NCBI GenBank assembly: GCA_964019335.1
Contig: OZ025693.1
Span: 62,001 to 126,000 of the forward strand
Length of the DNA stretch: 64,000 nucleotides
DNA from: Diplonema japonicum
Taxonomy: Eukaryota > Euglenozoa > Diplonemea > Diplonemida > Diplonemidae
Direction of reading: 5' to 3'
Shown: piece by piece, positions 1 to 8,854 of the stretch
Position numbering within the stretch: the first letter of the stretch is position 1
Layout of the letters: every line of letters begins with the position of its first letter
Position numbers and translations under genes: made by a program
Notes under the pieces: generated by a model
Databases searched by the model: none
What the model saw: the letters and a program-made list of their open reading frames with translations, nothing else
Told to the model about the DNA's origin: nothing

Positions 1-482
1 TTTGACAGAAAAAGACAATAACCCCATTAAAGGACGAAGCGCTTAGATATCCTGCGATCAAGGGAAAAGTTTTAAAAAAAAAAAGGTTTTTTGCAAAGAA
101 GAACGTAGTCCCAGCGACTTTTTTTTTTTGGCCCCTAAATTAAAAAAATCTCCGGGGAAAATCACCCGCACATGAGCGTCATCAAAGGGGGTTTTTTTTT
201 TCTTTTTTTTCCAAGTGTCGTTCCATTGTTGCATGCTTCGAGGATGTTTAAATTTTTAGAAAAAAAGAATAACAAAAAAAAAAGTGGTGATCCAGATATG
301 TATATTTCTTTGTTTTCCCCAAAACTCCCGTCCTTTAAATGGAAAAAAAAAAAAAAGAAACAAAAAAAATAACAGAACCGAATCTTTCCTGGGGGGGGGG
401 GGGGGGAGCGGAAAATTTTTCATTTTTCCATAAGAATTAAGGGGGGGGGGGGGGTGTTATAAAAAAAAGTTAACTGCTAAAC
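1..482. other. Low-complexity spacer, no gene seen
   Basis: This AT-rich stretch holds A, T and G homopolymers, including G runs near 391-406 and 441-454. The only open frame is a lysine/phenylalanine-rich reading of homopolymers, which I do not believe. No RNA gene or repeat was recognised. Confidence 0.6.
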
Positions 483-1154
483 TTATTTCGGAGGAGACGG
501 TATGTGTTCAGAAGGAGAAGGTATTGTGTAGGATAGGCGGAAGTAGTACCGTTCACTGCTTTCTCCGTGGGTGCGCTTCTCAAGGGCGTCTTTAGAGGTG
601 CGGAAGCCCTTTGTCAAGAGCTCCTCTTGAACGACAGTACGAAGAACCTCCACACCGCGTTCCTCAGCCATCCACTCGGGGAAGGTTTCGTGCAAAAAAT
701 CTTCCTGTCCCGGGGGGATGTCGTAGGTTAAAGTCACTTTACCTTGATTAGCATCTTCAATCATGGACTGCATCACCCAGTCCACTGCACGAGCAGCTTT
801 GCTTCGCACATTTGCGATCCACATTTTGTAGTGGTTGCAAACAGCGGTCTCCAAGGTCTTGTTGAAATCCCGGGCCTCTTCTTGGGGCGCCGCCGTTGCC
901 TGTTGTAGTTGGTGTTGGTTCAGAAGGATGTTCTGCTGCTGGACGGCGAGGTCCTTTAGTGCCTGCATCGTGTCGCTTAAGGTTTCATCTTTCTCGATCC
1001 CCACCCCTTTCAACACCTCCATGCTGTATAACACCTCCGCCGCTTCACTTGGTTTCAGCCTGCGTATCAATGGGTTCAGCCGTCCGCTCCCCTCGCTCAC
1101 TTGTTTATCTTCACTTTCAGGCACATCAACACCTACATCTTCAACCTCAGTCAT
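483..1154 (-). CDS. Hypothetical protein, 223 aa
   Basis: I do not recognise the family. The start at 1154 (MTEVEDVG) is preferred. The open frame runs a further 48 nt upstream, but only through an A tract that would be read as a lysine run, and that kind of A-rich leader precedes many genes here. The acidic N-terminus is followed by a Gln/Leu-rich amphipathic stretch (about residues 80-115) that could form a short coiled coil. A mixed alpha/beta C-terminal half then contains several aromatic residues and ends in a Pro/Ser tail. No membrane segment or signal peptide is visible. Codon use is GC-balanced, unlike the flanking spacer, which supports real coding. It is most likely an intracellular scaffold-like protein, but no function is assigned. 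Confidence 0.65.
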   Translation of the reverse strand: MTEVEDVGVDVPESEDKQVSEGSGRLNPLIRRLKPSEAAEVLYSMEVLKGVGIEKDETLSDTMQALKDLAVQQQNILLNQHQLQQATAAPQEEARDFNKTLETAVCNHYKMWIANVRSKAARAVDWVMQSMIEDANQGKVTLTYDIPPGQEDFLHETFPEWMAEERGVEVLRTVVQEELLTKGFRTSKDALEKRTHGESSERYYFRLSYTIPSPSEHIPSPPK

Positions 1155-1155
1155 T

Positions 1156-1188
<33 letters not shown>

Positions 1189-1300
1189 GTAAGCAAGGAC
1201 AAATAAAGCCCCCTTCAAGAAGAATGAAAAGAAAAGGGATTGGAAGAAGAAGAAAAAAAAGTAACCGAATAAGTAAGAGGATACAAAAAAATAAAAAAAA

Positions 1301-1671
1301 CTCAAAGTACAGGACAAGCCCCCCGCTAGAGGGCCGCCCTATGGGAGGGGGGTCTATCTGTTAATACTCCCCTTCTGGAGCATTGCTTTCATTCCGATTG
1401 AGGCCGTGAGCGTCTTGCGGAGTCGTGTGATGCGGTCCCGCTTGTAGTCGGCTTTCAATTCCATTAGCTTGTCGTGCGTGGAGCGGGTGGCGAAAATAGG
1501 CCTCCTGGAGAAACCAATAGCTGCCTTTCCTCCAATGGCGATGAGGGACTTCACTCTTTTTCTCTCGTCCGCTGGGAAGGGGCGTCGCTTCTTCCGTGCC
1601 CTGCATGCTGTGTTTATCTTTACGATGAGAGCTTTGATTCTGCGCGCCCTATCTTCCAGCAGGCCTCCCAA
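1301..1671 (-). pseudogene. 5'-truncated copy of the gene at 51866-52549
   Basis: The frame 1354-1671 encodes 105 residues starting MGGLLEDRARRIKAL. It matches the last third of the protein at 51866-52549 almost exactly through SRRPIFAT.STHDKL. Similarity starts abruptly at the sequence read as GGLLED; what lies upstream here (polyC and A-rich DNA) is unrelated. The match continues past the stop into about 40 bp of shared 3' flank (1301-1341, against 51828-51868). Relative to the longer copy, this one has 17 extra bases in the tail, so the two C-termini are read in different frames. A 5'-truncated copy with a common 3' end suggests a mobile or retroposed sequence, or a partial duplication. 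No splice or start signals make this fragment look functional. Confidence 0.6.
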
Positions 1672-1841
1672 AGACTAAAAAAGGCAAGGAGTTACCCCCC
1701 CCCCCCCCCCCCCCTGTCACAAAAAAAACCGATGGGCTACGAAACATGTTTGTTGAGTTTCTTTTTTCTTTTTTTTTTTCCAAGAGAAAATTGAGAGAGC
1801 TGAGCACAGAAAAAGAAGAAAAAAAAACGGGGGGGGGGGAA

Positions 1842-2441
1842 TTATTTTGAGGCCAGTCTTCTGCTAAAGGCGCCGTAGCACGCCTCGATGTCGAACTGTG
1901 CCTGGCGTGCCTGGTCGGGGTTCAGTTCCTCCGCCGCTTTCATCTCGTTCACAATTCGCAGCCAGTTCCGGACAGGCTCCAGCCCCTGAAGGTCCGGGAA
2001 GAGCTTCCCCACTGTGGTGACAATATCGATGAGGATGGGCTGCAGGGCGTCCGCAGACACCTGGCCCATCTTCAAGGTGTCCACGAATGTGATCATATAC
2101 TGCCCTGCTTCTAGGATGTCTTGCCCAGAAGAAGCTTCCTGTGTGTTCCCTCCAAGGGGGACCCCCTTCTTGATCCTCGCGACGGCCGTGGGGTACGAAC
2201 TGCGGTACTCTGCAAGAAACGCAGCCAGCGACCCAATCGACCCTTCCAGCACCTGGTACAGGGACTGGTACTTACTCAGCAGCATCTTGCATTGCTTTAC
2301 GTAGTCCTCCTCTGCCATCTTGCTCCTCACGTACGCCGTCTCCACCCTCTCGATGGCCACCACAATCCCATATAAGTCTGCAAGAGACTCCAGGTGCTCC
2401 CTTTCCTGGTTGTTTTCAAACTGCTGGATTCGCTCCGACAT
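1842..2441 (-). CDS. VPS28: VPS28-like ESCRT-I subunit, copy A
   Basis: VPS28 is the ESCRT-I subunit that works with TSG101 and VPS37 in endosomal sorting; its C-terminal four-helix domain binds ESCRT-II. This 199-residue intronless frame is close to the family length (about 220). The N-terminal part has the family signature in which an LADLY stretch is followed by an acidic helix ending ETAYVRS, then KQCKMLLSKYQSLYQ. The C-terminal helical domain (about residues 100-199) ends with the family-like DIEACYGAFSR. A paralogue lies at 10954-11553. The first 45 residues of the two differ at many positions, but the rest is nearly identical even at the nucleotide level, which suggests recent gene conversion. 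The leader upstream of the ATG is a long A tract. The family call is confident; whether both copies work in ESCRT-I is not known. Confidence 0.85.
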   Translation of the reverse strand: MSERIQQFENNQEREHLESLADLYGIVVAIERVETAYVRSKMAEEDYVKQCKMLLSKYQSLYQVLEGSIGSLAAFLAEYRSSYPTAVARIKKGVPLGGNTQEASSGQDILEAGQYMITFVDTLKMGQVSADALQPILIDIVTTVGKLFPDLQGLEPVRNWLRIVNEMKAAEELNPDQARQAQFDIEACYGAFSRRLASK

Positions 2442-2987
2442 TCTCTTTCCTTTTTTTTTTTTTTTTTTTTTTTTTTCCCTTCTTTTTTTAAAAGTCTCCT
2501 GAATGAAGTAGGTGCGTCGTAAAAAATACTTTTTTTTTTCTTTTTTTTTTTTGTTTTAAAGCTTAAGAGAGCTGGGGGAATATAATGGGAAAGAAAATAT
2601 TTGAGGGAAATCAGAAAGAGGAAAGAATAGATATTTTTAATTCACAAAATGGGGGGGGGGGGAGAGTGTAGATTGTAGTTAGTCCCAGCGACCACATTTT
2701 CTCCATTCATTCTTTCAAAACCTTTTTTCTTCTGCTTTTCTTTTCTTTAAGGGGAGGAGTACCTCAAGAGCAAGGTTCAATCCTTCCCCCCCCCCCCCCC
2801 CCCCCACCTTCATCTTCATTTCATTTCCAACATCCTAAAAAATCAGCGCTGGCTAAGGGAAAAAAAAATGGGACATGCAGATAGATTATGAATCTGCACT
2901 GTGAAAAAAAAAAAAAAAAATCACTATGATAGGAACGAAGTGGTTAGCAACGGCCCGCCCAAAATAAAAAAAAAAAAAAAACCCCCT
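2442..2987. other. Spacer between VPS28 copy A and the phosphatase
   Basis: This stretch holds A/T, G and C homopolymers and one copy of the short A-tailed repeat (2922-2960). A lone B-box-like string (GGTTCAATCC near 2773) has no A box or tRNA fold around it. No gene was seen. Confidence 0.55.
2922..2981 (+). repeat. Short A-tailed tRNA-half-like repeat, copy 1
   Basis: A 39-bp core starts CACTATGATAGGAACGAAG, runs through a D-arm-like GTGGTTAGCAACGG and ends GGCCCGCCC. It is followed directly by an A-rich tail. Four more copies lie in this window at about 4599, 46475, 50647 and 54009, all on the plus strand and all followed by A-rich sequence. This looks like a retroposed small RNA fragment. 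Confidence 0.6.
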
Positions 2988-3815
2988 TTACTCCTCAATG
3001 TCATCAGACCACGTGCATCCGTTCTCCCCAGACGTCGATGTAAGCACCCATGGGGAGGAAGGTGTTGCGCTTTTACGGGTGGTGAACGAGCAATAGTTTG
3101 CCTTGTAAACCACGGAGTTAGGCGACAACGAGGTAATGGACCGACCGATGGCGATCCCGTGTGTGACAAGAACCGTGTTCTGCCTGCTGGAAGGGAGGAT
3201 ATCGGTGAAGGCGTGGTCGTACCGCGCATTGGCTTGCCGATGGGACTCCGGGAAGGGCGGCTGTATCCCATGCACGACAACATTAGGCAGATCACTCTCA
3301 CTGAAAACCCCGTCCTCCGCCAAACCCTTTAAAACCGTAAGAACCGCAGCTTCCACCTTATCATCCTCGAACTCCGGCCGGACTGTGCTGCTCAAGGTCC
3401 TCGGTTCTTGCACTTCGCTCAGATCATGATGTACTATAATCTTGCTAGCGATGGGAACCTCATCACTACTTCCCTTCTTCAGCTCGTGGTAAATAATGGC
3501 GGCGGTTTGCAAGCATCTTATATATGGGCTGCTGATTACAACGTTTGGTGTCTCGTTTCTGGGGAGTTGTAGCAGTTTTGTTGCTACTTCTTTGGCTTGT
3601 TGTCTCCCGTCGGCGGTCAGTGGGGGGTCATAGGGCCTGTCTGAGAGCTTCACCCAGTTGTCGTCAACTGCGTCTTCTCTCTCTCCGTGTCTGACTGTGT
3701 AAACAAATTGCTCTTTCGGGGTTCGCTCTCTTGTGTTGTGAGCGATCTCAGATACCTCTTCCTCGTCTTCCTCTTCAAAACCCCCTCTTCTCGCACAGCA
3801 GCCAAGCTGTCCCAT
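2988..3815 (-). CDS. Histidine phosphatase superfamily protein, 275 aa
   Basis: Branch-1 histidine phosphatases (the phosphoglycerate mutase fold) transfer phosphate through a catalytic histidine. The signature VRHGERE is at residues 41-47, with the nucleophile His43. SSPYIRCLQTA supplies the conserved arginine (Arg100), and the second catalytic histidine is in LVTHGIAIG (His219). The start at 3815 gives MGQLGCCARR, a plausible N-myristoylation site with adjacent palmitoylatable cysteines; six further upstream codons are open but A-rich. An acidic insert (about residues 14-20) precedes the domain. The long spacer between the RHG motif and the second His resembles the UBASH3/STS-like or 6-phosphofructo-2-kinase-like groups more than the glycolytic mutase. 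The substrate could be protein or a small phosphoester and cannot be told from sequence. Membrane attachment is inferred. Confidence 0.8.
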   Translation of the reverse strand: MGQLGCCARRGGFEEEDEEEVSEIAHNTRERTPKEQFVYTVRHGEREDAVDDNWVKLSDRPYDPPLTADGRQQAKEVATKLLQLPRNETPNVVISSPYIRCLQTAAIIYHELKKGSSDEVPIASKIIVHHDLSEVQEPRTLSSTVRPEFEDDKVEAAVLTVLKGLAEDGVFSESDLPNVVVHGIQPPFPESHRQANARYDHAFTDILPSSRQNTVLVTHGIAIGRSITSLSPNSVVYKANYCSFTTRKSATPSSPWVLTSTSGENGCTWSDDIEE

Positions 3816-5852
3816 TTTTCTTTTTTGCCTCAAATGATTAAGGGGGGGGGGGGGGTGAAATTAGGAAAAAAAATAATTCCCGAAAAGAAAAAAAAAGAAA
3901 ATAGAAAATAAAAAAGAAGAGAAAAGAAGAATTTTCATTTTTTTTTTTGAGGGCGGGGGAGAGAGATGGGGAAAGGGGATATATAAAAAAAAAAAAAAGA
4001 ATAAGAAGAAGAAAAAAAGTAGGGGGGGAAAAAAGAAAGTTTAAAAAAAAAAAACAATATTTTTTTTTATCCTCCGCATTTTTTTTTTTTTTTTGGGTGT
4101 GAAAATACAACTACCCCCCTCTCCTTTTCTCTTTCACCCCATCTTTTTTTTTTTGAAAGTACGTGCGCAAAAAAATAAACGGGGGAAGGTGAAAAAAAGT
4201 GCTGCTTTGCTTGTCACCATCTTTGTTTGTTCTTTCCCTCTGTAAAAAAAAAAAAAAAACTAGCTTTGTGGGGAAAAAAAAGAGGACGAGCGGATAGCAA
4301 CTGATACGGATGGTCCAGGGGGGGAAAGAGAGAGTTATTGGCTGGCGCAAGGTTTAGCTTCAGCGCAAACCCACTACTGTCATCTATTTGGTTACGTAGC
4401 AGGGGGCAACCCCCCAGATACTGTGCACTTCGCTCAAAGAAGAAAAAGAAATAAAGGGTAAAGGAGGCCAGTGTTGCAGATTCTGCGCTCGTGCAGTTTG
4501 CTGCCTGTTCGTCACTCTGAGCTTTTTAAAAAAAAAAATCCTCATTTCTTTTCTATTTAACTCCAGCAAATCTTTTCGTTGTGTGGGAGTAACAAATTCA
4601 CTATGATAGGAAAACGAAGTGGTTAGCAACGGCCCGTCAAAAAAAAAAAAAAAAAAAAAAAAATTAGAATTCATTTTATTTTCACTCCTGACTTTATTTT
4701 CACGCCCTGGGCCCTAATTTAAGCAAAACCTTCAAAAATATTCCTTTGGGATGGGTAAGAACCCGACTGCACAAGAGGGGACGCAGCAGGGTTCACCCCC
4801 TTCCAAGGGCCATACGTTATTTTTTCTCGCCGACACCCACCGGAGGGGTTAACCTACTCTGGTGATTTCTATTTCAGAACTGAGAAAAAAAGATTTTTTC
4901 CATCAGGGCAATAACCCCCTCCCCCAAACGTTTGTGCTTTTTTCGTGTTCGCTTGCTACGGGGTTTGGTGTAACAGAGTCATCTTTGGTCGCATTTCCCA
5001 GCTCAAGGGGGTTTTTATTAATTACACTTTTTCCCTGTCATTTTGAAACCAACAAAAAAAGGGGGGGGGGGGACCACACCCGGGGGAAATCAAAAAATCT
5101 TTTTCTTGTTTTGTTTGAAGGGTCAAAATTTTCCCCGCAAAAAATATGAGTGCGTGGGGGGGGGGGGGGGGGGGGGAAGTGCTTACTGTTCAAGAAGAAA
5201 TTCACACTAATCAGCAGAAAATCTTTTGTGAAAAAATCTTTTTTTTGAGGGGGGGTTCTTCCCCCCCCCCCCCCCCATCCTCCTCTTCTGACCTCAACAA
5301 GGAAAAAAAAGAAATCATTGTTTGAAAGAAGAGAGAAAAAAAAAATGAAACGGTTCTTTCTTCAACAGAAAAGCTACAAAATAGTGTGATACAATCAGGG
5401 CGCCAGTTTTGAAAAAAAAGAAAGGTGAATGGGGGGGCAGTACCCGATAGAAGAAGAACGAAAAAAAAGGGGGGGAAAAAAAAGCTAGCACTGTTTGCTT
5501 GTACTTGATGGGGCTGGATAAAAAAGTTTATAACCGAAACGGTAGATATTCTAGCAACTTGAAGTTTCAGTACCCGTGACTTGCCTGAATGAAGCGGCTT
5601 ACCAAAAGAAGAAGAAAAAAAAAAGGGGTGATACCAGAGACATGAGGAAGGGGCGAGTGGTTTCTATTGTTTGTGTTCTTTTATTTCTCTTATATTTCAC
5701 CACACAGATGACAGTTTCTGCTTTCTTTTTTCTTTTCTTTTCTTCTTGAATCAGGCTCCGTGAGTGCCTCCTCTTTGCAACCTGGCCAGAGAAAATTAAA
5801 AAAAGGGGGGAAGGATGGGAGGTAACTAAAAAAAAGTTATCTGAGATTTCTT
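3816..5852. other. Gene-poor low-complexity region
   Basis: Two kilobases of A/T, G and C homopolymers, with a 21-G run at 5156-5176. The region carries one A-tailed short repeat (4599-4663) and a degenerate copy of the AAAGGAGGCCGG repeat (about 4450-4500). The open frames here are homopolymer readings, and no coding sequence is supported. Confidence 0.55.
4599..4663 (+). repeat. Short A-tailed tRNA-half-like repeat, copy 2
   Basis: This is the same core as the copy at 2922 (CACTATGATAGG, then GAAGTGGTTAGCAACGG, ending CCCGTC). It has a 2-base insertion in the A run after ATAGG and a pure A tail of about 25 bases. Confidence 0.6.
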
Positions 5853-7324
5853 CATAGTATCCAGGGTTAACCGATCACCCGCGGGTTTTTAATTACAATC
5901 GGGTTTTAAATTGACGTCAAATGAAAGGCGAGCATGCAACCATGCTTAAAACCCTTATATTCGTATCCCGGGGCCCCCAGATACACAAAGCCGGCCCCAG
6001 GGAGCATCAAAACGACTTAGAAAAGGATTATTTTCTCGAAAAGCTGTTTTTTCGCTTTTTTTGACGGGTTTTTAATTAAAAGCGAAAAAACAAAAAAAAT
6101 CGAAAATCAAAAATTAAAACAGGAGGAGAGCATGCAATCATGCTTAAAACCCTTCGTTTCATCCCCCGGGCCCCCCAGATACACAAAGCCGACCCCAGGG
6201 AGCATCAAAATGACATAGAAAAGGATTATTTTCCCGAAAAGCTGGTGCTTCCCTGTTTCAGGCAGGATCCTAATTGGGAGCGAAATCAAAAGTCAATAAT
6301 TAAAACGGGAGGAGAGCACGCAACCATGCATATAATAACCCTTTTATTCGTCCCCCGGGCCCCCCAGATACACAAAGCCGACCCCAGGGAGCATCAAAAC
6401 GACTTAGAAAGGATTATTTTCCCGAAAAGCTGTTTTTTCGCTTTTTTTTTGGCGGTTTTTCTTCTTTTTTCTGTTTAAATAGGAGCGAAATCAAAAATCA
6501 ATAATTAGAACGGGAGGAGAGCATGCAACCATACTTATAACCCTTCTATTCGTCTCCCGGACCTCCCAGGTTCACAACGCCTGCATCGAAACAACTTAGA
6601 AAAGGATTATTTTCCCGAAAATCGGCATTCTCCCTGTTTTTGGCGGGTTTTTAACTGGGCACGAAAGTCAATAATGAAAAACATTGAAACTTGAACGGGA
6701 AGTAGCAACGCACAAAGTAAGGGGGCGCCTTGAAAAGCTCCATGGGACACACGGAAGCGTGCCCGTTGAGGCAGGATGTTCACCCACAGAGAACTGAATG
6801 CACGCACACAGCGATGAACGCACAATTTCTTACCTCCCTGCTTGCAACCCGGCGTGCCTGAGAACGTGGTGCCTGTCAGACGAAGACAGAGCACCACTGA
6901 TGTCCTGGTTCAGGTACAAGAACAACAGCTGCCTTCGTACGTCTGGTGTGAGGCGGACGCGACGCATCTCTCCGAACTTGGCGTCGATCGAGGAGAACAC
7001 CGCGTCCACGGCTGTTACCACAGGCTGCGTGTACAGCAGCGACAAGGCTCTGTCATGCAAAACAGGGAGAGCAGCTTTCTGAGCTTCAAAACTGCATTTA
7101 AGGCCTTAAATAAGGCTCTATTTTGGGTTTTAATGGCTGGAATGGGTTCAGATCGTCAAAATAGGGTTTTTGAAAAAAAAAAAAATTTGAGCATGGTCTT
7201 GGTCGATCAAACCGATCCGAAATTAGAAAAAAACCGATCATTAACCCGACTGTGATCGAAAATCTAAAATTGCTCGGGTCGGGTTTCAAAACCCGAAGGT
7301 GATCGGTTAACCCTGGACACTATG
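5853..7324. mobile_element. 1.47 kb TIR element with internal tandem repeats
   Basis: The ends are inverted repeats of about 36 bp. The left end starts CATAGTATCCAGGGTTAACC (5853) and the right end (7289-7324) is its reverse complement, with a few changes. TTTCTT lies immediately outside each end and could be a 6-bp target duplication, though it is low in complexity. The interior holds four tandem units (5931 to about 6700). A minus-strand open stretch follows (about 6830-7085, containing DAVFSSIDAKFGEMRRVRL), which reads like a real coding fragment but is not a recognisable transposase. It is probably a non-autonomous DNA transposon that carries captured sequence. The superfamily is unknown. 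Confidence 0.55.
5931..6700. repeat. Four tandem units of about 186-205 bp
   Basis: Each unit starts with AGCATGCAACCATGC or a close variant at about 5931, 6129, 6315 and 6520. It then has a GC-rich block containing CCCCCAGATACACAAAGCC, next AAAAGGATTATTTTC, and then an AT-rich tail. Units differ by indels and substitutions. They are too long and continuous to be a CRISPR array. They lie inside the TIR element at 5853-7324. Confidence 0.75.
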
Positions 7325-8139
7325 TTTCTTTTTTGAAAAAAAATTGAACCATGTTAAAGAGAGGAGAGGTGCTCTTATCACTTTCGGGTCTACACCTTTG
7401 CCTTCCTCTGTTTATAATGGGAACGCGGCTCGCTCTGACTCTCAAGGTGAGGTGTCGCGCACACCTGCTGCCCTTAAAAAGTGGGGGGGGGGGGGGGGGG
7501 GGAAGGTTCGAGAGTGAAATGTATTTTTTAAAAAAAAAAGAAAGAAAAAAAAAAGAAGGAGGTGGTAACGACAAATAGTTAGGCCCTTTCGTGGTTTTTT
7601 TTTTCTCTCCCCTTCTTTTATTTCATTTTCTTTTTTTTTTCTCCCCCTGCCGCCACCATGTTATTGTATTTTCTCAGTCGTGGGGGGGGGGGGGGGAGGG
7701 AAAGGAGGGGGGACGATAATCAAGACAAGAGAAAGGAGAAACTTAACGGGGGGGGGGGGGCGAAAACGAAAAGAAAAACGAAATATGTTGCTATCACAAA
7801 AAAATAATAAATTCTTAAAAAAAAAAAAATAGGGCTATGTCACGCCCATTCCCTCAGGGGAAGGGAAACGGGACGCGTACTAGCAAAATAGGGGATGAGG
7901 GGACGCAAAAAAAAATATATGAGTTAAAGGAGGCCGGTGTTGGCGGCGCCCTGCACAAGAACTGTCAAAAAAAAAAATCATAAAAAGAAATCAAAAAAAA
8001 AATCAAACAAACAAACCTAAACGAAGGGAGCGGAAAGCTTTTTTTTCTTCTTCTTCTTCTATTTCTTTTTTTTCTTTTCTTGCATACTAACATTCTTTTT
8101 TATTTTTTTTATTTTTTTTTTTTTCTATCTCTTATCTGT
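7325..8139. other. Low-complexity spacer
   Basis: The spacer contains a G run near 7483-7502, further G runs at about 7682-7696 and 7747-7760, and long A/T tracts. A well-preserved 48-bp repeat at 7915-7962 recurs at 52659-52705. No gene was seen. Confidence 0.55.
7915..7962 (+). repeat. Dispersed repeat containing AAAGGAGGCCGG
   Basis: The segment from ATATGAGTTAAAGGAGGCCG through CCCTGCACAAGAAC is repeated essentially perfectly at 52659-52705, with unrelated flanks. A diverged version is at about 4450-4500. It is GC-rich, unlike its surroundings, and followed by A-rich DNA at two of the three places. Its origin is unknown. Confidence 0.55.
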
Positions 8140-8814
8140 TCAAAAAGGTGTATGAGGTGATTTCGAGGTAGGTGACGCAACAGGAGAAGGCGCCGTATCA
8201 CTGTCACTGTCAGCCTCTTCCATGAGATCCACGAGAGGAGCCGTGGGATCCGTGGAAAGTACTTCCTATTTTTTTTTTTTTTTTTTTTTTATTTCCTTTC
8301 TTCAAAAGACCATACCCTAAATACAAACTGAACCGTGGTGACACCAAAGCACAGAAGGTCCACATCAGGCTCTTCTCGCAACACATCCCCATCGATGCTG
8401 AGCAAGTAACGGCCCACATAATCACTGAAACCGCACCGCTCAGCAGCAGACATTGGTGCCACACCGGTCAGCGCAGTATCGGTAAAGATCAGACCCGTGG
8501 CCTCATCGTGGCGCTTCCGAAGCTCTTTCACCTCGTGTTTCACGGGTTTGAACTTAAGATTCACCACAGTCGGGGACCGAGACTTCCTTTGGATGTCTGT
8601 GTCGGTGGCCACCCTCACCTCATTGACATGCTCCAGCTTTCTTCCTATGAACCTCTCAAGTTGGGATCTCTTCGCTGGCCCGGTACTGTCCACATTGACA
8701 AGTACACAGTCGTCAAAGGTGCACCCTAACGGTGCCTTGTGCTCCTTCAGCAAGTATTCCTCATCTACTGTCACGGGCGGCCTTGCTTCTGCGACAAGGG
8801 TTATCCCATCTGAG

Positions 8815-8854
<40 letters not shown>

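Noticed and set aside
172-372. Plus-strand frame rich in Lys and Phe
   Set aside because: It is made of A and T homopolymers with no normal protein composition.
1155-1202. Upstream extension of the first gene (MSLLTQ and a lysine run)
   Set aside because: The extension is mostly an A tract; similar A-rich leaders precede many start codons here.
2740-2800. tRNA suggested by GGTTCAATCC
   Set aside because: No matching A box, acceptor stem or anticodon arm is present around it.
2922-2960. Spliced-leader RNA gene
   Set aside because: The repeat is short, A-tailed and dispersed, and I see no donor GT, Sm site or downstream hairpin as in SL RNA genes.
5931-6700. Tandem array considered as CRISPR
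   Set aside because: Units are about 195 bp, contiguous and diverged, with no unique spacers, and the genome is eukaryotic.
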